In this document: positions 53,916 to 64,000 of the stretch, piece after piece
How the letters are laid out: every line of letters starts with the position of its first letter
How positions within the stretch are numbered: position 1 is the stretch's first letter
Assembly (NCBI RefSeq): GCF_000182925.2
Contig: NC_026501.1
Coordinates: 2,046,001-2,110,000 of the forward strand
DNA length: 64,000 nucleotides
Direction: 5' to 3'
DNA from: Neurospora crassa OR74A
Lineage: Eukaryota; Ascomycota; Sordariomycetes; Sordariales; Sordariaceae
Position numbers and translations under genes: made by a program
Notes under the pieces: generated by a model
What the model was told of the DNA's origin: nothing
Databases searched by the model: none
Seen by the model: only the letters and a program-made list of their open reading frames with translations

Positions 53916-56421
53916 GTGGAGTGCCGGGTTTGGGGTGAGGGAGGGTCAGGGGAGAAGTAGGTTGAGGTTGATATCGCTTTTCACCAAGTTGCTGTATTGA
54001 GAAAATTGCCCTTTGTACCTCTAGTCTACCACATATTTACCACACATGGTTTCGTTGTTTCTTCCACGGTAAAGAATATGAGGGACAAAAGTCCATCAGG
54101 ATGGCTGGTAATTGTGGATAACCTCATCTTGAACTTTCATGTTTTCAAGTTGGACGCTAAAAGATATAACCTATGTACGGTCAACACGATGTATAATACC
54201 AAGTTTGAGTCTTCACGGTTGGTTGACGGAGTTTAAGAAAACCCCCATGAGACGTCTTAACACCGGAGCGCCATTCGTACCTGTACGACTAGATGAAAAA
54301 GTAACCCAGCCTTGACCCCAAAACTATGTTACCAGACATCCAGAAAAAGGCTTCATTCGGTGAGGAAAAGCTGCCATTTCATTTCAACGGAGTAAGGCGC
54401 ACAATGGCCCCCCTTCGTCGCACCACCAACAGTTTGAACGTAGTAGTTCTGTTCGCAAAACAAATCACTATCTCGAAACCAGGGCATCTTACCCTATGAA
54501 AAAAAATATTTCTTCTGCGTATAAGGCTGGACGGATGCACATCATCTCTTCAAGTTCCACTTGTTTAGAGGTGGCGGATACGGCCCATGGATGCTGCAGC
54601 GCGGGATTGTGTGCCGTGGCTGGATCATGGTGTAAGGCTTTTTTTAAAGGAGAAAGGGAAGTTATCACTGGCCGAGGCGGCCAACGATCTCAGGTTCTTA
54701 GTGCCGCTATTCAAGGCTTACACCTTGGCGTCAATTGGACAAATGCTCATGGCTAGGTAGGACTTCAGACAATCTGTATCAGTGTACAGAGGTTTTCAGC
54801 AGATTATTTCCTGGCCGTGTTCACTTGTTGTGGCCGAAGGAGGAGATTTGGCGGTGACTGAACAAGACTTGATAGTGGACGTCTCTGACCAACTATCAAG
54901 CGAAGGCTTCAGACTTGAAAGACGACTTTAAAGTTATGTGTTGAGGCTGAGTCACAAGTATCATTTGGCTGGATGGCTGGCTGGAGGGTCGTGACCGGCA
55001 CAGCCCGCTAACCGGGTTACTGGGAACCCGCATGCATCGCCGCACGCCGGGGAGGCCGGGTTTTGAATACAGTTGGCTTTGGGTACAAACTATCCGAAGG
55101 CTCGAGTGATGAAATAGCGTGGCTGCGTTTCACACCAGTTTTTGCGTTTTTTTGTCTTTTTTTTTTTGCCTCGAAACGTAGATGGGATAACCGGGGAGGC
55201 TTCCATCGAAGGTTATGTGGCAACTCAGTTATGAGACGACCGCTCGCCATAATTCGAAAGCGATGGATTGTAATAATGGGGTCCGATAACCGCCAACTGT
55301 GAACTCAGCCCTGACTGATCAAATTCCTCTCGAGAACTGTTTTGTTGTCAGACTCAGAGATTTGACATGTGAAGAGTATACATCATACGCAACGGAATCA
55401 TATCCGTTTGGACGAGTTTGAAGATACTGTTGGCACGCGCGTTTGTTGGTCAACTTGCAAAACGACTAACCACTAGCCTGGCTGCATTCTTGAGCTGTAC
55501 TAACTTTGCCACCATTGGGCCGGGTGATGGTTTGAACGTTAGGTAAGCCGATGATTTATGTTGGAAGCTGAGGAGGATATTGAGAATTTTGAGAAGTACC
55601 GTTACACGAGTTGACGACTGAAAGTACCTCCATGATTCACGGAGGAGGGGTCGATGGCCAATTTTTAGAAGAACTGAAGACATGATAATTCCCTCGCAGC
55701 TTGATTTGCTCTGCAACCCACGAGCTGTTGGCAGTTATGTGGAAGTTAGTACTGATCAACAGATTCAATCTCAGCGTCTGCGACATTCATAGCGTAGGTA
55801 CTGGAAGCTGAAAGTCTTGGAATGATGCGAGCTGTGAACAGTTTCGCTGAAAATTTCAGCTAGATGTCTGTCAATTCTACACTATCATCTCGTATTGCCA
55901 AGCCACATTATCAGCCCGTTCTCTGCAGGCACCTCGTAAATACATGCGATAATTCCTACCAGGTACTGTACCTCGTACAGAACCTGCGCCTCCTTCACGA
56001 TAAAAAAAAACATGAAAAATCATGGAACACATTGAAAGTCATCCCTCTTTTCTCTGATTGTTCTTGAGTCATCTTAGCTCCCAAATTTCCTGAGACATTG
56101 AAAAACGGAAGATATCTATCTTCATCCATATCATCTTCAGGCGCCAAGCTACTCCATCATGGGGGTTTTATTGAGTTCCTCAACAGGACACATCAACTAA
56201 GATAGTTGCTTTCGGGACAGATTGTACTTGGTTCGTTCATTCCATCGCTTTCATTCCAAGCGCGAGGATGAGGCCGATCTTTGACACATATCGCTTGAAT
56301 GCCGAAAATCGTCTCGTTCCCAGATTTTGGAATGTCTAGAAACATCTATTACTGGTTTAGAAACCATCCTTGTCATCATTCTCTATCCACGCCTATGCTT
56401 CTAATCGAACACTCTGTTAAG
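53916..56421. other. Gene-poor stretch
   Basis: 2.5 kb without a supportable gene. Base composition is more A/T-rich than the coding parts, but not RIP-like: C is still common and TA-rich stop clusters are absent. The 86-codon frame at 54496-54756 has several Cys but no known motif. Confidence 0.45.
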
Positions 56422-57804
56422 ATGGACTCTAACAGCTCGCCTCATCCAGGTATTTATATGCAAAGTAAAAGACCTATAGATCAACCAAGTCTCGAAGGCT
56501 CAGAAGAGATGAATATTCCAGCTAGGACCAGCTTACCATCAGGTTTCGACGGGTCAGAGCTAGGTTCCACAGCCAGGACTCGTACATCATCAAGTTTCAG
56601 AGGCTCCGATATGTCTGTTGCAAGGACTGCAACAAACATCCCCATGACGATGTCCGAACATACGTTGCCCAAAGGTCCTCATTCCCATGAATTTTATGTT
56701 GCATATGAGGGTTTACAGCTAACGAGATGATAGAAGAACCAACAAGAGATGTAGCAGATGTCACGGACAGAACTTCGTCTGAAAAGACATTACTATCAGC
56801 GGTGTTGACAACCCCAGGCACGAGTGCGCCTGGTGATGATAATGTTCCCAAGGAGCCATCATCATGTTGTATAACACAATCAACCGTTCAGCCCAAAGCA
56901 GTCAAACACAAGAAGCCCACCACGGACTATGTCCGCATAAGGTGGGAGAGAGACTCTAGCATCAAGGACTATGTTCATCGAAAAGACCCGATCAATTGTG
57001 AACAATGTGAATTGGGCATACACGGCGAGAACGTCCCTGTTGACGGGATAGTGCTTCGATACTCACAGTATCAAAAGAAAGACACTAAGATCGATCCCCC
57101 CATGTCCTTAACAGGCGTCACCACAAACGACCAGGCAGCAGCGCTCACTGTCCCGATACCACGTAAGTCGTCTTACCCCCTTTTTTATCTTCTAACTCCA
57201 CCTCATACATACATTATTCAAGTAAGCTGACGCATCTTCATCATCACCAGAGTACCTCAAAATCGACAAACCCCGAAGATTCTTTACCAAGGGCCGTATC
57301 TTCAAGACTGTCTGGTTCGAGCCCTTTGGCGATTACTCCGCCTCCCTTTGCGCCCGACCCGCCGCGCTCGCCTGCCCCGAGAGTTGCCCCAATTACAACA
57401 AGGAAAAGCCCTACGAGCATTTCCGGTGGTTCGTGGTACTTCGCAAGCAGCTGCACCACTCGCTGTGCTTTGCCATCGTTAACGGAGGGGTAAAATCCAT
57501 GGCCAAGAACCGAGCCAGAGGCGAGCACCTGGCCGTGCTGTACTCTACTAGTGTGCCGCCAGCGGAGCCGGACAAGGAGGAGGGCATCGTGTTTGGGCCA
57601 CTCGCGGTTATTTTGGAGGAAGGGAAACAGAATATCAGCCCGTTGGCGAGGCTGGATTGTAGTAGGGTGTTTACGGTGGAGGATGATTTGAAGGTTATGA
57701 AGATTGGGAGGGTGCATCCGGATTTTCACGGGAAGCTGGATGAGTACTACTATGAAGCATGCTTCAAGGAGCCGGTGAAGCAAGTGCAGGCTAATGGGAC
57801 TTGA
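56422..57804 (+). CDS. DUF6590-domain protein, 5' structure unresolved
   Basis: The 3' part is secure: a frame from ATG 56727 to 57162, an 88-nt intron (57163-57250, donor GTAAGT), then 57251-57804 to the stop, 329 residues. Its C-terminal half reads RRFFTKGRIFKTVWFEP..HFRWFVVLRK..CFAIVNGGVKS..GEHLAVLYST..CSRVFTVEDDLKVMKIGRV, matching what I know of fungal DUF6590 domains (function unknown). Upstream, another frame from ATG 56422 (MDSNSSPHPG) runs to a stop at 56728-56730 that overlaps the downstream ATG as ATGA. It has three imperfect repeats of the type GS..ARTxT. Possible joins: a 267-nt intron from a GTATTT donor at 56452 to the TTTACAG acceptor at 56718, or separate starts. I could not decide, so the left boundary is tentative. 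Confidence 0.62.
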
Positions 57805-60256
57805 TGTCGAAATCGGTCCGTTAGTGAATTTCTGGTGTCCTTGGCTGATTTAATTTCTACAAGACTTTATGGTCGCTGTTTCTATTACAACTCCCACTCG
57901 TCTCTTTGTCTTTGCAACTTACGGTTGGGTTTTTCCTTCACCACGACATGGAGTTTTAGTTGGATTGCTTCGGACATGTGTTCACAACTTCAGAGGGGGG
58001 CAGATAGCTAGCACGGCAGTTCTCCTCTTTCTGTTTTCCGTGTCCTTGTTTTGGTTGCCTGTCTTTTCTTAATCATGCGTTTTGCTGCTTTATTCACACA
58101 TCTCGTCATGTATCCCATTTCTTCTTTGATATGTCACATGTCTGTTGATCACTACCTTGACATGTCCAGTTCTAAGGTTGTCATTTTTCGTTTGCAGATA
58201 GATATCTTCCTCCCTTGACCTCTCATCGCCCAGTAATCACATTCTTTTCCATTCTTCTTCTCAACAATTACTCAACGCAATGTCTGAACTTCAGCGGAGG
58301 ATGACGAGGCTTCCCAGCCCAAAGGGCAATATTCATTGGTCCACTATCACGCCATATGTATGCTTGGAGAAACGTAGCTCCCCGAAGTGTGCCATTCATA
58401 TGTGGCGATGGTGTGGGAGTGTGGTTAGCGAATTTGCTCAGCCTCAATGCAATGTTCCCTCACTAATGCTTCTGTTAGTTAGACGCGCAAGGAACACGAG
58501 ACGTCCTCCAATAAGGAGAGAAGGGTAAGAATGTTGACGAAATCATCCAGTAATTTCAACCGAAACCGAAGAACACCGATGTGGCTTTCCTGGCGTAGAG
58601 GTAGCTAGGGGCATTTGACAACATTGAGGGAAGTACCACGACAACTGGACCCTGACCTCATTTGAAATTTATGACAAGATTGCTAGGTATGCAAGATACG
58701 AACGACTCCAACTCAGCTGATGGCTGTTGTCCGCTGAGAGCTGATCCGCCTTCTCCATTTCAATTCTGACACTGCTTGTCAGCTCGCCAACATAAGCCAT
58801 GAGATAGTATCGGCGAAACTGTATCACGAATAGCGCAGTAACCGAACCGGACGTTTCCCGCCGTCCTTTCCCACACTCAAGCCGCCACGCAAACCTGTTG
58901 GTAATCACAAGATTATTCTGAGTGACCGCCGCCAGCCGCTCTGTTTCTTACGCTTATGACAAAACATTGGACATGAGCAAGGAAAGCGCGGTCCTGTCTT
59001 TCGACAAGTGTGGTCATCCATGGCGTAGGGCACTAGAGCTGCAAACCTAATGCAAGAGCTAGCCAGGGCAGTTGATAAGGCTTTCAAGACACTTCCCTCC
59101 TAAGCTTTTCCTTGAATAGGCTAAAAAAAAATCGTCGCCCAAGCTAGCTGGCCGTCTGTACAGCTAGGTCGGCGAACAGCTGTGCTGCTAAACTCTAAGG
59201 CTATTGGATAAGAAAAAGGGGAACTGAAACACAACTGTTTCGAGTAACCATCCATTTGGTCAAGATCAGATTCGGCATTTCGGTTCGCCCGGGACGACAT
59301 ATGTCAGCAAAATGAGAAGACATCTCTTCTGCCAGTCATGGATTCAAACATCATCAATCGAGCTGAATGTCCCATGCAGTAATCTTGAGTGAGGACGGTG
59401 AACGTGATTGAGTGGTCTGACGATCAGGCTTTGCGCCTTGAGCCTGCTTCGAGCTTAACTGCCATTCCCCGGTCCCCAACGGCTTGTTTCAGCCGGAGTC
59501 AACACATATCATTTTCACATAAATGACTAGGATTGACATCTTTCATCGATGGTGAAAAGTCTGTGAACCGTGGCAACATCAGCGATAGGCCAGTAGCAAC
59601 CCAATGGAATGTTGGTGACGCCCATCTTCTTCCCCCATTCCACGACGGGACATTACAAAAGTTCCCAAGCTCCATCGCTTAGGACGTCTGAAAGCCAATG
59701 GAGATGTGCGTAAAAAAAAAAAAGAAGAAAAAAAAAGACGGGAAGCACGTCCTGTTCATCCAGAGGATCCAGACTCCAGTCAACCACCAATACTTGGGCC
59801 TCGGGGATACTCAAGACTGGGTATAATCACATCCATCATTGCCCCGACGCCCTCACCGCCAGCCAGCCAGCCCATGGAAGCCCCCATTTCCCCAATAACG
59901 TCCCATAGATCCGTGAATCACATCCCATGATTAGCTCTCCACATTGACACACGAGAGAAATTGAAGGCCCGCCGCTTAATCGTCGATCCGTGAAATGATA
60001 AGCTGTCGCGAAGACCCAACCCAGCCAGATGTCTCGCAAAAGAATATATCATCCTGTATCCCAAGAGGAACCAAACTCCAATACCAACCATCAGATTCGA
60101 GCCTGAGGGTGCCCAAAACTGGACACATACCCCCATCCACAACCGCCCTTCCCTCAAAATCTTCACCATCAGTCAGCCAGCCCGCCCATCACCACACTAT
60201 CCTCGCCCCAATTTCCTCAGCAACCCCCCCGTCACACCTCCAACTCCACAAGCCTC
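57805..60256. other. Gene-poor intergenic stretch
   Basis: 2.45 kb between convergent genes. The several short frames (58280-58528, 58905-59087, 59706-59930) lack family motifs and good context. Poly-A runs at 59711-59736. No RNA gene seen. Confidence 0.45.
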
Positions 60257-61423
60257 TCAAAAATCCTGCACCCCTGTCTCTCCCTCCAGCACTTTCTCAG
60301 CCTTCTCCTCCCCATCACTACCGTCGCTAGCCCAATCAGGTTCCTCCTCATCAAACCACGCCTCTTCTTCCTCTCTTCTCTCCAGGGTATCAAGCTCGTC
60401 ATCGCAGTCTACGATCCTGTAATCAAAATCCTCATCTTCACCGCGGACGAACCGCTCGCGAAGGAAGGCGGTCCATTGGTCTAGGCCTTCTTCACGGCTC
60501 TGGGCGGGGGTGTCGGTGCCTGTTAAGACTGGAAGTGTGCTTGATAGGCCCGTAGTAGTTACCGTCGTCGTTGCCGCTGGAAGAGGAGGAGACTGTGTGG
60601 TTTGGTTGGTGTTGGCGTTGGTGGTAGATGACGAAGAAGAAGGCTCGCTCAAAACCCCGAAGCGAGGAAGCGGTTGCTGGACTGGTGTGGTGAAAGTGGC
60701 GAACATTGCGGAGGTGGTGTTCATAGAGGCTGATGTTGGTTCGTCTAATGTCGGTATTGTCTGACTTGGAGGCTGTCTGACGGTTCTCGTCGTCTGGCTT
60801 TGCCGGTCCATTTGCCCCTCGATTACCGTAGGCGCCAGTGATTCCTCACCGCCTTCAGTGCCAGAATTACCACCCGTTGCTGTCGCCACCGCCAGCCTTG
60901 CGAGCTTCTCCTCCCCCCGTAGCAAAGAGCCTTCCAATACGCGAGCATATCCCTTCTCCTTACCCTCTGCTTCTCGCTCGGCAGGCGTTTGGAACCGCCG
61001 AATGAGAGAGTCGTATAGAATTGGATCTAAGTACGGTAACAGTGTCAGTCAGTCATCAGTGATGCTATGAGATTGTATCCTAGAGCTTGAAATGGCTCAG
61101 AATTGACCATCAGAAGGACATCAGAGATGCAGCCTCTGAGTCAGCGGCATATGGGAATCGCCTTTTTTTTCCGTGGCCGTTTCCCAAGCCGGGAGAAAAC
61201 GCCGAAAAAAATTCGTACCAGCGAGTTCATGTTCCGTAGACTTGAAGTAGCCTGGATGCCGTTCTAGGTACTCCCTCCGCCGGTTTCGCGTTCGTATCTC
61301 CTGAGTTTGCGCCGAAGACCTGGCCGGCCGTGGGCGGGGTTGTGCGAAGAGAGAATCATTATCGGTGGTGTCTGGACGTCCTATCGAGCCGGCCGGCGAC
61401 GGGGAGTCGAAGCTAGGTGACAT
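60257..61423 (-). CDS. CCDC97-like protein (DUF2052), putative spliceosome-associated factor
   Basis: Two exons, 61219-61423 and 60257-61026, with a 192-nt intron; 324 residues. The N-terminal block crosses the junction: NRRREYLERHPGYF, then HELADPILYDSLIRRFQT and AEREAEGKEKG. The C-terminal block reads FLRERFVRGEDEDFDYRIVD..DELDTLERREEEEAWFDEEEPDW. These two blocks and their order match CCDC97 proteins, which in animals associate with the SF3b spliceosome complex. Between them is a Thr/Ser/Pro/Gln-rich linker of about 150 residues, longer than in animals. Start MSPSFDSPSPAG at 61423 is the first ATG. Function in fungi is inferred. Confidence 0.82.
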
Positions 61424-62990
61424 AAGTCAACAGTGAAGGTTTGCTGAGAGTGAAAATTTATTGCGTAGTTGATGGAGATTATATTATGTTGGCCAATTGA
61501 ATTTTCCGCAACTTGAGGATGGGTTATTTTAGATGTGAAGAGCTATTATGGTACGCTTGTAACTTGCCTTTTCAGTGACGTCGCCCGGGAGGGGCCCGTC
61601 GCTGTGGGGCCGAACGGTGGTGGAGTCGGGTCCTGTTTATCACCAAAGAGGGCGTACACTACACGAAGTCATTAGATGGAAAATAGCGATTGTGTCTCGT
61701 TTTGCAAAGAATAATTCCTCTTATACCGTGGTGGTCATTGAATAATTATTTGCGGCGGCATCATGATGTTTGATTTGGATGACTACTGTGCAGTGGGTTG
61801 AAATCTCTATCACTCATTAACCACATGATGCCGGCTCTCACTCGCATTCACATCCCTAACATCATTTACAGATCCAGACATGATGAAACCATTTCCATGG
61901 CACAATGTGCATGGCCTTCGCCGTCTTAAAAACTTCCCGGTCACTGCAATTCTTAACCCTTTTATGTTTAGCTCGCTCGCGGTCACGGCTCCTCCATCTC
62001 TCTCGCTCAGTAAGCCCCTGCGCACGCAATCTCCGTTCCACCACACCCCGAGAAAACATTCGCAGGATCATACGCTTGTCGAACAGAAATCCATCCATCT
62101 TATTGGTCCTTCGCCTCCCATTCCACTGTCTTCCTTTGAGCACTACACACACCACCAGAAACGAAATTCATTCCACCAAGTCAAGGCTTAGCCATCTTAT
62201 TCTCGTTCCATCCGACATCTCGAATTCCACCATCAAGTCCAAACAACGCTGTGATCGAACAACGCTGCGGGGTATCATCATGCATAAGTGCGGAACATAG
62301 AATGCCCACAAACGCGGATATGCTAGCCGTAAACTCATCATCATAAAACATGAAAACGTCGACAAGGTCCATTGAAGGCATGCCGAGGGTGAAAACGGTC
62401 CTTCCTAAAGTGTCATTGCCTTGATACCAGAGGGCCATCTGTGATTCGGGAGTGGATAACCAGCCTCCGTGAACCCGATTCAACGCTTGTGTGTTCAGCT
62501 AACCACGAGGGCCACTTACTCATACAAAGCTTATTTCATGCGCTCGAAGGTCAGTTGACAACTGAGGCCAACTTACTGCTCGTAGGACGCTATTCCATGT
62601 CCAGGAGGTTCGCCTGGCTGCTTGGCCAGTTTACCCATCCCAAACTGCTTTTTGTCAAAGGAGGTTCAATCTATCGATCTACTATTCCAAGACATGTTTT
62701 AAGCCCACTTTTGGGCTGATATTTCCCATGAATAGAAAAAGTCAACCCCTAGACAGCTATGAATTTCTCAGGAGAAATTTTACCAGCACCACGGATGCAT
62801 TCAACATCGTATGGAGCCTGCAATCGATTCAAGCGCAGCCGAAAAATGAACAAAACAAAACAGTTGAAAGAAGAGAAATAAGAAAAAAAAAAGACAAAAG
62901 GAGAACGGACTAACCAGCTCAAGGAAAATAAAACGAACACTGGCAATGCTCGACACAAACTGACAGCGACATCGAACAAACCTCCAAAGT
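61424..62990. other. Intergenic, no supported gene
   Basis: Between the CCDC97-like promoter and the 3' end of the right-edge gene. A 100-codon minus-strand frame at 62181-62483 has plausible amino-acid content (GMPSMDLVDVFMFYDDEF) but no splice context or known family. Everything else is short and overlapping. Confidence 0.45.
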
Positions 62991-64000
62991 CTAGGCAGCC
63001 ATAATGCTCCGGCCTCCGTCGGCGGTAGTCCTATTGCGGATACGCACTTTGAGCACGCCGTGGGCCAGCCGCTTAACCGTCGCAGGTGACACCGCCGAAG
63101 TGGGAGAGGCGAGTTTCTCGGTTCCACTCAAGGTGGCGATGGCAGAGGTTACGGTCTTCTGGTGTTGCTTGTCGCTAGCAGATTGCTGGCCTAATTTCAC
63201 TGACCCGGGCTGGACTTGCGAAGCGTCATTATCTGTCATTTCAGCGGTAGGCCGCTCGACGGCGTTGTTGGGTTGGTTTTGTGCATGAGGAATAGGGCCA
63301 GATCCAGCAACAGGCTTGGGTGCAGGTGTCGATGTAGACGGAGGTCGAGGAATAGCCTTCTGCACTCCTATAATTGCACTCGGTGCAAATACTAATGCTT
63401 CACCAACTCGCAAAGCTACAATTCTGGAGAAAAGCTCCATGGCAGGATCGCTATAGTCCAGAGCCAACGAGTTAACGCCAGTATTCTCGATACACGCATC
63501 ATCAGCCATGTTCTGGTTCATCGCCAAAGCCTTTTCCAACATCTTCCCGCCCTTGCTCACACCCGCCAAGTGTTTAGACAGGGCCCTCAACCAGTCGGGA
63601 CTGGTAAACCGATGCACGATTGTGACGCTGCATAGATCGAGGAGTTTTGGTGAGATGGTGGGCTCCTGGGTAGAGATGATGACTCGAGCTCCAAGATGAC
63701 GCTGGAGGCGGATGGTCTCAAGCAGACGGTCTGTTAAGGTACGACACTCAGCCGAACCAGTGTCCGAGCTCATGTATTTGTGAGCCTCATCAAGCGCAAT
63801 AACACGCCCGATGCTGTTGCAGTCCTGTTCCAGAAAGAGAGACAAGCAAATGTTGAACAATGAACAGGCCATCTCTGCGGTTACGCAGGGACAGGAAAGA
63901 TCGACAATAGTAAGCATACCAGGACGAGGGGTCCAGTCGTTGCCTCTGCTTGCCTTGGTCGATCTGTTGGATTTTGGTTCACGGCCATGTTCATATGCCT
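62991..64000 (-). CDS. HerA/FtsK-like P-loop ATPase, C-terminal part, cut by right window edge
   Basis: The frame is open from the right edge to the stop at 62991; the N-terminal half with the Walker A loop must lie outside. Visible: VIALDEAHKYM (Walker B with the acidic pair), LTDRLLETIRLQRHLGARVI, then ISTQEPTISPKLLDLCSVTI (sensor-like Thr-Gln) and HRFTSPDWLRALSKHLAG. This order is that of HerA/FtsK-superfamily ATPases (additional-strand catalytic E group), here in a fungal nuclear gene. After residue about 200 of the visible part comes a Pro/Gln/Thr-rich tail and a basic end (KRLAHGVLKVRIRNR). Its substrate and role are unknown to me. Possible introns near 63920 cannot be judged without the rest; the frame is open without them. 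Confidence 0.75.
   Translation of the reverse strand, partial: AYEHGREPKSNRSTKASRGNDWTPRPGMLTIVDLSCPCVTAEMACSLFNICLSLFLEQDCNSIGRVIALDEAHKYMSSDTGSAECRTLTDRLLETIRLQRHLGARVIISTQEPTISPKLLDLCSVTIVHRFTSPDWLRALSKHLAGVSKGGKMLEKALAMNQNMADDACIENTGVNSLALDYSDPAMELFSRIVALRVGEALVFAPSAIIGVQKAIPRPPSTSTPAPKPVAGSGPIPHAQNQPNNAVERPTAEMTDNDASQVQPGSVKLGQQSASDKQHQKTVTSAIATLSGTEKLASPTSAVSPATVKRLAHGVLKVRIRNRTTADGGRSIMAA

Noticed and set aside
53916-56421. RIP-mutated transposon relic
   Set aside because: The region is somewhat A/T-rich but lacks terminal repeats, transposase-like frames and the heavy C-to-T pattern with dense stops that RIP leaves.
1-64000. tRNA or dispersed 5S rRNA genes
   Set aside because: I scanned for T-loop (GGTTCRANYCC) and for the Neurospora 5S core and found only isolated partial matches (e.g. 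near 11316 and 15843) without matching stems.

Overview
This window is nuclear DNA of a filamentous ascomycete, most likely Neurospora or a very close Sordariales relative. The genes carry many short introns (mostly 53-150 nt, GTRNGT donors, CTAAC-like branch points, YAG acceptors). They have long 5' leaders, G/C-ending codons and Gln/Pro-rich low-complexity proteins. Several proteins match, from memory, characterised Neurospora or Aspergillus homologues. I see no tRNA, rRNA, transposon, CRISPR array or RIP-mutated block. Splice junctions were worked out by hand from the sequence and checked for reading-frame continuity; none is backed by transcript data.

Layout, left to right. 1-4 kb: the start of a sorting nexin 3 gene running off the left edge, then a splicing factor SF3a1/Prp21 gene. 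4.9-8.9 kb: a PMT1-family protein O-mannosyltransferase with an unusual repetitive charged tail. 12.2-14.6 kb: a Sec2 Rab GTP-exchange factor behind a long leader without any ATG. 16-27 kb: two very large disordered proteins on the minus strand (1951 and about 1069 residues). 29.6-30.8 kb: the Golgi t-SNARE Sed5. 32-40 kb: four catabolic-looking enzyme genes in alternating orientation: a glycerol-dehydrogenase-type aldo-keto reductase, a zinc polyol dehydrogenase, a KduD-like short-chain dehydrogenase and an Ayg1-type polyketide-shortening hydrolase. 42 kb: glucosamine-6-phosphate N-acetyltransferase. 44.7-48.3 kb: a large class 3 lipase. 49.3-50.3 kb: an intracellular GH43 beta-xylosidase. 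51.6-53.9 kb: a membrane protein of unknown function with a Cys-rich ectodomain. 56.4-57.8 kb: a DUF6590 protein. 60.3-61.4 kb: a CCDC97-like protein. Right edge: the C-terminal part of a HerA/FtsK-like ATPase.

How they fit together. One theme is the secretory pathway and cell wall: SNX3 (endosomal recycling), PMT1 (ER O-mannosylation), Sec2 (exocytosis), Sed5 (ER-Golgi fusion) and Gna1 (UDP-GlcNAc for chitin and glycans). The other is sugar and polyol metabolism: the aldo-keto reductase, polyol dehydrogenase and KduD-like genes, with GH43 about 10 kb further on. Two pairs in the enzyme group are convergent (209-238 bp apart), and its two inner dehydrogenases share a 1.1-kb divergent promoter. 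I found no self-contained novel system. The best leads are the multi-motif 1951-residue protein, the microexon-containing membrane protein, the PMT1 tail repeats, the ATG-free Sec2 leader and the zinc-loop insertion in the polyol dehydrogenase.
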